A DNA stretch of 64,000 nucleotides from Silanimonas sp021297925. Its GTDB lineage: Bacteria; Pseudomonadota; Gammaproteobacteria; Xanthomonadales; Xanthomonadaceae. The stretch spans positions 186,001 to 250,000 of the forward strand of contig JAPZTL010000009.1 of NCBI GenBank assembly GCA_027532825.1. Reading direction: 5' to 3'. Below, one piece after another: positions 24,861 through 32,678 of this stretch. Below the pieces are notes generated by a model that saw only the letters and a program-made list of their open reading frames with translations, did not search any database and was not told the DNA's origin. Position numbers and translations under genes: made by a program. The first letter of the stretch is position 1. Every line of letters begins with the position of its first letter.

Positions 24861-26590
24861 GCCGCGATCTCCCCGGCGATGTAGCGCTGGAACTTCTTCG
24901 GCTTGATGCGCTGCAGGTCGACCTCGATCAGCCCGTCCACGCAGTTCGCGAAATCCGGATCGACACCGAAGGCCAGGAAGCGCGCGCCACCCGGCTCGCA
25001 CAGCTCGGTGTACTGCTTGTAGAGCACCGGCACCTTGGCCCCGAGGGCGTCGAGATTGGCCCGCAGCACCCGGAAGCTCTGTTCGGCGTCCAGCCCGCGG
25101 TAGCAGGGGGCGTCGGCGAGGAACTGGAAGGGTCGTCGCGCGCGTGCCGGCGGCGCGGCCTCGACCGGGGCCAGCACGCCCGGCGCGCCGTAATGCTGAC
25201 CGTAGTAGGCCACCAATTGTTCGCGGGCCGCGATCGGCAGTTCGGCGCTGATCGACACCGGCCCGAACAGGTAGCGCACGTCCGGGTGCGCGCGCAGGTA
25301 GGCGCCGATGCCGATCCACAGGTAGTCGAGGCTGCGCGAGCCCCAGTAGGCCGGCGCCACGAAGCTGCGGCCGAGTTCCATGCCTTCGGCGACATGCGCC
25401 TGCGCCTCGGGCCCGAAGTCGAACAGGCTGGCCGTGTACAGCCCCTTCAGGCCGCGCGTGGCGAGCACATCAGCCCCGCGGCACACGCGGTAGGCGCCGG
25501 CGATCTGCAGTGCGTCGGCGTCCCACAGCACGATGTGCTCGTACCAGGTGTCGTAGGCATCGACATCGATCGCGCGCCCCGTGCCCTCGCCCACCGCGCG
25601 GAACGCCTGTTCACGCAGGCGGCCGAGCTCGCGCAGCAGCAGGCTGTCGGCCTTGAGCCGGCCGACGCGGATCTGCTTTCCATCGGGGGTACGGCCGAGC
25701 TCGCGCATGGCGAGGATCTCGGCGCGCAGCGCGCCGCGGTCGACCGCGTGCGCGAGCGGCAGCGGATCCGGCGGCGCGGTCTCCTTGCGCGTGCCGATGG
25801 CCTGCAGGGCCTGGCGGATCGAGGCCAGGGCTTTGGCCGTGTCCGGCGCCACACCCTCTTCAGCGATCCGCCGCGGCAGGCCGATGCGCAGGTCGATGCG
25901 CAGGCCGCGCGCCTTGAAGATCTCCCGCGGCAGCAAGGCCGTGCCGACCGGCTTGTACAGGCTGGAGAGGCCGTAGAACAGCGCCGAGTTCTTCGCGTTG
26001 ATGCGCACCGGCAGCACCGGCGCGCCGCTCTCTCGCGCGAACTTTACGAAGCCCGCGCGCCAGCGGCCGTCCTGCACGCCGCGCCAACCGAAGCGCGACA
26101 CTTCGCCGGCCGGGAAGACGATCACCGCCTGCTCCGCCTCGAGCGCGGCCGTGACGGCTTTCAGGCTCTCCGCGCTCGGTTTGCCCCCGAGGATGCGCAG
26201 CGGCAGCAACAGCTCGCGGAGGCCTTCGAATTCCATCAGGAAATCGTTGGCGAGGATGCGCACGTCGCGGCGGACGCCGCCCACGAGATGCAGCAGGGCC
26301 AGCGAGTCGAGCGCCCCCAGCGGGTGGTTGGCCACGATGATCAGGCGGCCCGTCTGCGGGATCCGGCCGCGCTCGACCTGGTCGACGGTGTAGCGGGTGC
26401 CGAAGTGGTCGAGGACGCCTTCGACGAAATCGAAGCCGGTGCGGTGGCCATTCGCCGCCAGCCAGGCGTTGATGTCGTCGAGCCTCCCGAACTTCGCGAT
26501 CGAGCGTGCGAGGCCCTGCGCGAGGACCGCCTTCGGCCCTTCGAACCAGTGGGGGTAACGTTCAACGAGGCGCTGTTCGAGCTGGATCAC
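24857..26590 (-). CDS. Bifunctional acyltransferase, OlsF-like (ornithine lipid synthesis)
   Basis: 577 residues from GTG 26590, which has GGAG eight bases upstream; an extended frame to 26689 has no such site. The N-terminal half (about 1-270) is a PlsC/hemolysin-type O-acyltransferase with IVANHPLGALDS, VRILANDFLM and VIVFPAGEVSRFG. The C-terminal half (about 300-560) is a GNAT-like OlsB domain (VGRLKADSLLLRELGRLREQ, then the acyl-ACP-type YRVCRGADVL). That fusion matches OlsF, which makes ornithine lipid alone by N- and O-acylation. The downstream phosphoesterase is coupled. Ornithine as acceptor is inferred; a lysophospholipid acceptor is the main alternative. Confidence 0.8.
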   Translation of the reverse strand: MIQLEQRLVERYPHWFEGPKAVLAQGLARSIAKFGRLDDINAWLAANGHRTGFDFVEGVLDHFGTRYTVDQVERGRIPQTGRLIIVANHPLGALDSLALLHLVGGVRRDVRILANDFLMEFEGLRELLLPLRILGGKPSAESLKAVTAALEAEQAVIVFPAGEVSRFGWRGVQDGRWRAGFVKFARESGAPVLPVRINAKNSALFYGLSSLYKPVGTALLPREIFKARGLRIDLRIGLPRRIAEEGVAPDTAKALASIRQALQAIGTRKETAPPDPLPLAHAVDRGALRAEILAMRELGRTPDGKQIRVGRLKADSLLLRELGRLREQAFRAVGEGTGRAIDVDAYDTWYEHIVLWDADALQIAGAYRVCRGADVLATRGLKGLYTASLFDFGPEAQAHVAEGMELGRSFVAPAYWGSRSLDYLWIGIGAYLRAHPDVRYLFGPVSISAELPIAAREQLVAYYGQHYGAPGVLAPVEAAPPARARRPFQFLADAPCYRGLDAEQSFRVLRANLDALGAKVPVLYKQYTELCEPGGARFLAFGVDPDFANCVDGLIEVDLQRIKPKKFQRYIAGEIAA

Positions 26591-26819
26591 CCTGGGGGCT
26601 CCGCGGTGGCTTGCCCAATGCTGGCGACCCTTCGCGACGCCCTCGTTTCCCTGCGGTTGCATCCGCGTGACTCGCCCCCGGCGAACCACGGCGCACCGGG
26701 ACCGACGCGTCGCACCCGCTTAACCATCGGCAACGCGTCCGGGACCAAGATGCACCCCGGGGCGCGGGGGTGTATCATCCGCCGCCCATCTTTCCATCCG
26801 AATCAAGGGATATAAGCGA

Positions 26820-28061
26820 GTGAGCAGCTACCTCTTTACGTCCGAGTCGGTGTCGGAAGGCCATCCGGACAAGATCGCCGACCAGATCTCCGATGCCGTG
26901 CTCGACGCGATCATCGCTCAGGATTCGCGCGCCCGCGTCGCCTGCGAAACGATGGTGAAGACCGGTGCGGCCATCGTCGCCGGCGAGGTCACCACCTCGG
27001 CGTGGGTCGACATCGAAGCCCTGGCCCGCAAGGTCATCAACGACATCGGCTACAACAATTCCGAAGTCGGCTTCGACGGCCACACCTGCGCGATCATCAA
27101 CATGCTCGGCAAGCAGTCCCCCGACATCAACCAGGGCGTCGACCGCAAGAAGCCGGAAGAACAGGGCGCGGGCGACCAGGGCCTGATGTTCGGCTACGCC
27201 TGCGACGAAGCCCCGGAGTTCATGCCGGCGCCGCTCTACTACTCGCACCGCCTGGTCGAGCAGCAGGCCAAGGTCCGCAAGAGCGGCAAGCTGAAGTGGC
27301 TGCGCCCGGACGCGAAGTCGCAGGTCACCCTGCGCTACGACGGCAACACCATCCTCGGCCTCGACGCCGTGGTGCTGTCGACGCAGCACGACGAGGGCGT
27401 GAAGCAGAAGGACATCATCGAAGGCGTCATCGAGCACATCTTCAAGCCGGTGCTCCCGAAGGAGTGGCTGGCGAAGCTGCCGAAGTCGAAGATGCACATC
27501 AACCCGACCGGCAAGTTCGTCATCGGCGGCCCGGTGGGCGACTGCGGCCTGACCGGCCGCAAGATCATCGTCGACTCCTACGGTGGCATGGCTCGCCACG
27601 GCGGCGGCGCCTTCTCGGGCAAGGACCCGTCGAAGGTCGACCGCTCGGCCGCCTACGCCGCGCGCTACGTCGCCAAGAACATCGTGGCCGCCGGCCTCGC
27701 CCGCAAGTGCGAAGTGCAGGTCTCGTATGCCATCGGCGTGGCTGAGCCGACCTCGATCTCGGTGACGACCTTCGGCACCGGCGTGGTCGATGACGCCGTC
27801 ATCGAGAAGCTGATCCGTTCGAACTTCGACCTGCGCCCGTACGGCATCACCAAGATGCTGGACCTCGAGCACCCGATCTACCAGGCCACGGCCAGCTACG
27901 GCCACTTCGGCCGCAAGCCGAAGGAAGTGACCTACACGGGCGCCGACGGCAAGAAGAAGACCGCCACCGCCTTCTCGTGGGAGAAGACCGACCGCGCCGA
28001 GGCGCTGAAGGACGCGGCGGGCCTGAACAAGGCCGGCAAGGCGAAGTCGAAGAAGAAGTAA
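26820..28061 (+). CDS. metK: S-adenosylmethionine synthetase
   Basis: 413 residues; makes SAM from methionine and ATP. Start is GTG 26820 (SSYLFTSESVSEGHPDKIAD). Motifs: GHPDKIADQISDAVLDAI (ATP-binding His/Asp), GAGDQGLMFGYA, and the phosphate loop GGGAFSGKDPSKVDRSAAY. It is about 25-30 residues longer than E. coli MetK because of a Lys-rich tail (KAGKAKSKKK). A TATCAT -10-like hexamer lies at 26773-26778. The gene ends in a strong hairpin terminator. It is first in the SAM-cycle neighbourhood (metK, ahcY, metF) but separated from ahcY by an accessory block. Confidence 0.97.
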   Translation: MSSYLFTSESVSEGHPDKIADQISDAVLDAIIAQDSRARVACETMVKTGAAIVAGEVTTSAWVDIEALARKVINDIGYNNSEVGFDGHTCAIINMLGKQSPDINQGVDRKKPEEQGAGDQGLMFGYACDEAPEFMPAPLYYSHRLVEQQAKVRKSGKLKWLRPDAKSQVTLRYDGNTILGLDAVVLSTQHDEGVKQKDIIEGVIEHIFKPVLPKEWLAKLPKSKMHINPTGKFVIGGPVGDCGLTGRKIIVDSYGGMARHGGGAFSGKDPSKVDRSAAYAARYVAKNIVAAGLARKCEVQVSYAIGVAEPTSISVTTFGTGVVDDAVIEKLIRSNFDLRPYGITKMLDLEHPIYQATASYGHFGRKPKEVTYTGADGKKKTATAFSWEKTDRAEALKDAAGLNKAGKAKSKKK

Positions 28062-28079
28062 GTTCGCGACTGCGAACGC

Positions 28080-28145
28080 GGGGCGGTGAGAGCCGCCCTG
28101 CCCTGCACCACCCGACGGCCCGCGAAAGCGGGCCGTTGGCGTTTC
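28080..28145 (+). terminator. Rho-independent-type terminator after metK
   Basis: A perfect 9-bp stem, ACGGCCCGC / GCGGGCCGT (28115-28136), with a GAAA tetraloop, followed by a short T-rich stretch (TTGGCGTTT). A weaker GGGCGG/CCGCCC hairpin precedes it at 28081-28098. The pair closes the metK transcript before the accessory DNA. Confidence 0.85.
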
Positions 28146-28206
28146 CGTGCCCTTGAACCTTGACTGTGATGCCATGAATCTCGGGGTCCAACCTCAGGAA
28201 GAGTCC

Positions 28207-28432
28207 ATGCGTGGTTCGTTATTCACTCGAGACTTCCTCAACGAAGGCATCCAACAGACCGCCGCATGGAATGCGCTGACGTCGAGTGAGACCGAACGCT
28301 TCCGCGAGCAGCTGGCGGATCGTCCGAGACACGGATCTGCGCGACTTCGGGAGATATCGCACCAAGGAACTCGTGCTGGGCTACATGAACGCCTTGGCGG
28401 CGGGTGACATCGATAGCGTCTTGGCCGTCTGA
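28207..28432 (+). pseudogene. Remnant of an Eco57I-type restriction-modification gene
   Basis: The reading frame from ATG 28207 gives RGSLFTRDFLNEG then IQQTAAWNALTSSETERF, which resembles, from memory, the N-terminus of large Eco57I-type methylase/endonucleases. Homology is lost after about 38 residues. From about 28315 a different frame gives a plausible protein tail (DLRDFGRYRTKELVLGYMNA, then LAAGDIDSVLAV) ending in TGA at 28430-28432. The two pieces look like the start of one coding region joined out of frame to the end of the same or another one by a deletion of kilobases. An intact 66-residue protein is the less likely alternative. Confidence 0.5.
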
Positions 28433-28595
28433 TCGCCAATTCCCAACGCAAACCACTGATTGGATTGGCATTCCCCTTTCAGCCCCCTGCCAGCCAAATC
28501 GAGGGAGCCGCCCGCTCGATTCGCTTATTGCGTTTATTTCGATTGTGGACTAAGGTGATTTCCCGCCCGAACCCGTCTGGCGATCGGAGCCCATC

Positions 28596-29057
28596 ATGTC
28601 TGCCCTGCATAGCGAACTTCCCCCGACGCTTGTCCCGAATGCGCAAGACGCCGATCTCGCGCGCGTCAGCAGCCGCCTGCTGGCGACCTGCATCGGCCAT
28701 GGCCCGACGGCCAAGATTCGCGTTATCGACGGGGAAAACGAGGTGGTTGAGGTCCCAGTGGCGGCACTTCGCATGCTGGTCGACATCCTCGCCAACATGG
28801 CCGAGGGCAATGCCGTCAGCATCGTGCCCATCCATGCCGAGCTGACCACCCAGGAGGCGGCCGATTTCCTGGGGGTCTCTCGCCCTTACCTCGTCGGCGT
28901 TCTGGAGCGGGGCGAGTTGCCGCACCACAAGGTCGGCACTCATCGGCGCATCTACTTCCGCGACTTGCTGGCCTATCGCAAACAGCGAATGGGGCAAAGT
29001 CAGGCCGCGCTCGATGCATTGGCCGAACAGGCGCAGAAGCTGGGCATGGGCTATTGA
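28596..29057 (+). CDS. Excisionase-type HTH antitoxin
   Basis: 153 residues. The C-terminal part (about 83-130) is an excisionase-like winged helix-turn-helix: LTTQEAADFLGVSRPYLVGV, then LERGELPHHKVGTHRRI, then the FRDLLAYRKQ wing. The N-terminal part (about 20-75) is a small domain that probably binds the toxin. GGAG sits six bases before the ATG. The PIN-domain gene starts 4 bp after its stop. This order (DNA-binding antitoxin, then PIN toxin) is a known type II toxin-antitoxin layout, so autoregulation of the pair is expected. The local sequence is less GC-rich than housekeeping flanks. Confidence 0.85.
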   Translation: MSALHSELPPTLVPNAQDADLARVSSRLLATCIGHGPTAKIRVIDGENEVVEVPVAALRMLVDILANMAEGNAVSIVPIHAELTTQEAADFLGVSRPYLVGVLERGELPHHKVGTHRRIYFRDLLAYRKQRMGQSQAALDALAEQAQKLGMGY

Positions 29058-29060
29058 GCA

Positions 29061-29630
29061 ATGGCGGGCTTCGTCGCGGTCTACGACGCATGCGTGCTCT
29101 ACCCCGCTCCACTGCGCGACCTGTTGATGCACTTGGCCTTGTCCGGGCTTTACCGGGCACGCTGGACGGAGCGCATCCACGGCGAATGGATCGGTGCGCT
29201 GCTTCGGCAGAGACCTGAACTCGATCGCGAAGCGCTGGAGTGGACACGACAGCAAATGGACGCTGCCGTGCCCGATTGCTTGGTCCACGGCTACCAGGGG
29301 CTTGAGCCGAGCTTGGCCTTGCCCGATCCCGATGATCGCCATGTGCTCGCCGCAGCCATCCTTTGTGGCGCTGGCGCGATCGTCACCTACAACCTGAAGG
29401 ACTTCCCGGCATCAGCCTTGGCCCCTTTTGGAATCAGCGCGCAGCACCCCGATGAGTTCATCGAACACGCCTTCGACCTCAACCCCGGCGCGGTATGCAC
29501 CGCCGTTCGCAATCAACGGCGTTCGTTGAGGAACCCGCCAAAGTCCGTGGACGAGCTATTCGACACGTATCTGCATGCCGAGCTGGTGGGGACGGTGCGC
29601 GCCCTTCAAGCGCACGCGGCGCTGCTCTGA
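29061..29630 (+). CDS. PIN-domain toxin (VapC-like ribonuclease)
   Basis: 189 residues. The PIN domain occupies about 5-120: D9 (VAVYDACVLYP), acidic E37/E42 (RWTERIHGEW), D89/D91/D92 (LPDPDDRHVLAAAILCGA) and D114 (VTYNLKDFP) give the expected Mg2+-binding cluster. The remaining 65 residues are a C-terminal extension. The ATG lies three bases after the antitoxin stop. The presumed action is Mg2+-dependent cleavage of a tRNA or other RNA when the antitoxin is lost; the target cannot be told from sequence. The catalytic residues look intact, so the module may be active. Confidence 0.85.
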   Translation: MAGFVAVYDACVLYPAPLRDLLMHLALSGLYRARWTERIHGEWIGALLRQRPELDREALEWTRQQMDAAVPDCLVHGYQGLEPSLALPDPDDRHVLAAAILCGAGAIVTYNLKDFPASALAPFGISAQHPDEFIEHAFDLNPGAVCTAVRNQRRSLRNPPKSVDELFDTYLHAELVGTVRALQAHAALL

Positions 29631-29729
29631 GCGCTCGCGTCCTCCCAAGCATCAAGCGAAGCACTGCGTTCAACATGCCCGCTGAACGAGCGGACAAAGA
29701 TCGCATTCGCTGCATCCCACTAACGACGG

Positions 29730-30950
29730 TCAACAACCCCTGACTGCCGCCCGCGCCAACCCGGACACAACGCCCAACGACGCTTCACCCGCCACCTGCG
29801 GCACGCCGGCAAACACCTCGCTGGCCAACAGTCGCAGCAAGGGCGAACGCGACATACCACCAGTTAGCATCACTGCGTCGGGCACGCCGCGCTCATCGCG
29901 AATCTGCGCCAACAAGGCGCGCATGCGGCGTAGCGGCGCTTCGGCGGCTTCGGCCAACTGCTCGCGGGTGGCCTCCACGCCCAAGCCCGCCTCGATCCAA
30001 TCCAGAGCGAAGGCGCCGGCGCCGACGTCACTCAAGCGCACCTTCAGGCCCTCGATGTCGCGATGCAGGCGCGTGGGCGCGCCCTCGGCCTGCAGGGCCA
30101 TCAATCGCGAACGAAACGGCTCGGGCGCCTCGTCGTAATCGTGCTTACGAAAACTGCGCTGGCGCGGCAGGTCCTGCACCATCGCCGCCTCGACGAAATG
30201 ATGGTTGGGCACGCGGCTCAAGCCCCGGCCGAACAGCGGCATGGCGCGATCCAAGCTCAGCGCCAGGTCAAAATCGGTGCCGCCCAGGCCCACGCCCCAA
30301 CTGCCCAGGATGCGGGGCGCTTCCGCGCCGCCCAACTCGCCCCAGGCAATGTCGGTGGTGCCGCCGCCAATATCGAACACCAAGGCCGTGTGCCGTTTCG
30401 CGCTCGCCGCGTGGTGCTGAAGCGCCGCAGCCACGGGCTCTTCCAGGAACTCCACCGCATGGAAACCAGCCACCGCCGCAGCCTCCCGCAGCAGGGCGAG
30501 GGCCTGCACTTCGCCGGCCTCGCCCATCGAACTGCGGAAATGCACGGGTCGGCCCAGCACCGCTGCGCGCACCTCGGTGCCGAACTGCGCGCTGGCCTGC
30601 TCGCGGATATGCCCGAGAATGCGCGCGCAAATCGCCGCTATGGTGTCCTTGGCGCGCGGGTGCAACTGGTAGCCGAGCATGGACTTCGGCGACTCCACCA
30701 GGTGGCCGTCGCCTTCCAGCAAATACGCCTCGATCGCCTCGTCGCCGAACAGCGCTTCAGCCACTTGGCTGGCCGTGGCCACCGAGCCGTCGCGGTGTCG
30801 CCGCACGCTGTCGCCATCGGGCATGTGCTCGGGGAAGTACACGGCCGTGCGGAATTGCTGCGCATCGCCGAAGCGCACGGGCTGAAGCTTGCCTTCAACG
30901 CATGCCGCCGCAGCGGAATAGCTGGTGCCGAAATCAATGCCGATCCGCAT
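29730..30950 (-). CDS. Short Hsp70-like ATPase (YegD-type)
   Basis: 406 residues; the actin-like ATPase domain of Hsp70 with phosphate loops at residues 4-12 (GIDFGTSYS) and around 205 (VFDIGGGTTDIAWG), and LTGGMSRSPLLRLL near the end. The start at 30950 places MRIGIDFGTSYS at the N-terminus; the open frame extending upstream runs antisense to ahcY and was dismissed. It lacks the substrate-binding and lid domains of DnaK (about 640 residues), like E. coli YegD. Codon use and GC are somewhat off from ahcY/metK. It is convergent with the toxin gene and lies inside the accessory block. No client or partner is known. Confidence 0.88.
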   Translation of the reverse strand: MRIGIDFGTSYSAAAACVEGKLQPVRFGDAQQFRTAVYFPEHMPDGDSVRRHRDGSVATASQVAEALFGDEAIEAYLLEGDGHLVESPKSMLGYQLHPRAKDTIAAICARILGHIREQASAQFGTEVRAAVLGRPVHFRSSMGEAGEVQALALLREAAAVAGFHAVEFLEEPVAAALQHHAASAKRHTALVFDIGGGTTDIAWGELGGAEAPRILGSWGVGLGGTDFDLALSLDRAMPLFGRGLSRVPNHHFVEAAMVQDLPRQRSFRKHDYDEAPEPFRSRLMALQAEGAPTRLHRDIEGLKVRLSDVGAGAFALDWIEAGLGVEATREQLAEAAEAPLRRMRALLAQIRDERGVPDAVMLTGGMSRSPLLRLLASEVFAGVPQVAGEASLGVVSGLARAAVRGC

Positions 30951-31032
30951 GGGCGAAGTGTAGCGGGCCTCACAGCCCGGGAAGCCGGGTTTCATGCCAC
31001 CGTCGCCTGAAGGCGCTAAAATCCACCGGCTC

Positions 31033-31118
31033 CCGCCGAGGGGCGCTGCATGCCGGGCACATCGCCGGCTCAGGCTCGGCGGACGTCCCACGGGACAGAC
31101 ACCCTCGAAACCGCGCCC
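31033..31118 (+). ncRNA. SAH (S-adenosylhomocysteine) riboswitch
   Basis: Pieces of the class fit together. The closing stem CCGCCGAG/CTCGGCGG (31033-31040 with 31075-31082) is perfect. An inner hairpin GCCGG/CCGGC lies at 31052-31056/31065-31069. The conserved GAGGGGCGCTGC core sits just after the first strand. A downstream GCGCCC (31113-31118) pairs exactly with GGGCGC (31041-31046), the expected pseudoknot. The ATG of ahcY is 55 bp further on. SAH build-up should turn ahcY on. No expression platform was resolved. Confidence 0.92.
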
Positions 31119-31172
31119 GATTTGCCACCACCGCCCCGCGCACCGCGCGGACGCAAATCCCGGAGATCCAAA

Positions 31173-32597
31173 ATGAATGCTGTCGTGAACCTCCCCGTCG
31201 ACTACAAGGTCGCCGACATTTCGCTGGCCGATTGGGGCCGCAAGGAAATCGACATCGCCGAGCAGGAAATGCCCGGCCTGATGTCGATCCGCAACAAGTA
31301 CGCCGCCGCCAAGCCCCTGAAGGGCGTGCGCGTCACCGGCTCGCTGCACATGACGATCCAGACTGCCGTGCTGATCGAGACGCTGAAGGACCTCGGCGCC
31401 GACGTGCGCTGGGCCTCGTGCAACATCTTCTCGACGCAGGACCACGCCGCCGCCGCCATCGCCAAGTCGGGCACGCCCGTCTTCGCGTGGAAGGGCGAGA
31501 CGCTCGAGGAGTACTGGGACTGCACGCTCGACGCCATCACCTTCCCGGGCGGCAAGGGCCCGGAGCTGGTCGTCGATGACGGCGGCGACGTCACCCTGCT
31601 GATCCACAAGGGCTACGAGCTCGAGAAGGGCGACACCACGTGGGTCAATTCGCCCTCGGGCTCGCACGAGGAGCAGGTGATCAAGGACCTGCTGAAGCGT
31701 GTCGCCAAGGAGCGCCCGGGCTTCTGGACGAACGTGGTCAAGGATTGGAAGGGCGTCTCGGAAGAAACCACCACCGGCGTGCACCGCCTGTACCAGATGC
31801 TCGAGGCCGGCAAGCTGCTGGTCCCGGCCATCAACGTCAACGACTCCGTCACCAAGTCGAAGTTCGACAACCTCTACGGCTGCCGCGAGTCGCTGGCCGA
31901 CGGCCTGAAGCGCGCGATGGACGTGATGCTCGCCGGCAAGGTCGCGGTCGTCTGCGGCTACGGCGACGTCGGCAAGGGCTCGGCCCACTCGCTGCGCGCC
32001 TACGGCTGCCGCGTGGTCGTCACCGAGATCGACCCGATCAACGCCCTGCAGGCCGCGATGGAAGGCTTCGAGGTCAACACCGTCGAGAACACCCTCGGCC
32101 GCGGCGACATCTACGTGACGACGACCGGCAACAAGGACGTCATCACGCTCGAGCACATGCAGCAGATGAAGGACCAGGCCATCGTCTGCAACATCGGCCA
32201 CTTCGACAACGAGATCCAGATCGACCGCTTGAACAGCTCGGGCGCCACCCGCCTGAACATCAAGCCGCAGGTCGACAAGTACACCTTCGCCAACGGCAAC
32301 GCGATCTTCATGCTGGCCGAAGGCCGCCTGGTGAACCTCGGCTGCGCCACCGGCCACCCGAGCTTCGTGATGTCGAACTCGTTCTCGAACCAGACGCTCG
32401 CGCAGATCGACCTGTGGGCCAACAAGGACACCTACGAGAAGAAGGTCTACATCCTGCCGAAGAAGCTGGACGAAGAAGTCGCCCGCCTGCACCTCGAGAA
32501 GATCGGCGTGAAGCTCACGACGCTGACGAAGGCCCAGGCCGACTACCTCGGCGTGCCGGTCGAAGGCCCGTACAAGCCGGACCACTACCGCTACTGA
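31173..32597 (+). CDS. ahcY: Adenosylhomocysteinase
   Basis: 474 residues; NAD-dependent hydrolysis of SAH to adenosine and homocysteine, removing the product inhibitor of methyltransferases. ATG 31173 has GGAG eight bases upstream. Substrate residues appear in GSLHMTIQTA, SCNIFSTQDHAAAA and VNDSVTKSKFDNLYGCRES; the NAD motif is VAVVCGYGDVGKGSAHSLR; the C-terminus is the usual KPDHYRY. The internal insertion common to bacterial and plant enzymes is present (about 150-190). It is controlled by the SAH riboswitch in front. metF follows beyond an opposite-strand diguanylate cyclase. Confidence 0.98.
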   Translation: MNAVVNLPVDYKVADISLADWGRKEIDIAEQEMPGLMSIRNKYAAAKPLKGVRVTGSLHMTIQTAVLIETLKDLGADVRWASCNIFSTQDHAAAAIAKSGTPVFAWKGETLEEYWDCTLDAITFPGGKGPELVVDDGGDVTLLIHKGYELEKGDTTWVNSPSGSHEEQVIKDLLKRVAKERPGFWTNVVKDWKGVSEETTTGVHRLYQMLEAGKLLVPAINVNDSVTKSKFDNLYGCRESLADGLKRAMDVMLAGKVAVVCGYGDVGKGSAHSLRAYGCRVVVTEIDPINALQAAMEGFEVNTVENTLGRGDIYVTTTGNKDVITLEHMQQMKDQAIVCNIGHFDNEIQIDRLNSSGATRLNIKPQVDKYTFANGNAIFMLAEGRLVNLGCATGHPSFVMSNSFSNQTLAQIDLWANKDTYEKKVYILPKKLDEEVARLHLEKIGVKLTTLTKAQADYLGVPVEGPYKPDHYRY

Positions 32598-32603
32598 TCG
32601 CGC

Positions 32604-32668
32604 GCCCCGGTTCGCCGGGGCCTGCGTTCCGATGCACGCGACGGCGCCTTCGGGCGCCGTCGTCGTTT
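32604..32668. terminator. Double hairpin terminator between ahcY and the cyclase
   Basis: Two perfect UUCG-loop hairpins: GCCCCGG/CCGGGGC (32604-32621) and GACGGCGCC/GGCGCCGTC (32640-32661), the second followed by GTCGTTT. The genes converge here, so the structure can end transcription from both sides. Confidence 0.85.
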
Positions 32669-32678
32669 CCGGCATCGA

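Noticed and set aside
26690..26819. SAM riboswitch before metK
   Set aside because: No kink-turn, SAM-II or SAM/SAH-type conserved blocks could be matched; only a -10-like hexamer and a GC-rich hairpin were seen.
29730..32675. A 981-codon minus-strand frame extending the Hsp70-like gene
   Set aside because: The extra part is antisense to ahcY and has no Hsp70 character. The GIDFGTSYS motif marks the real start at 30950.
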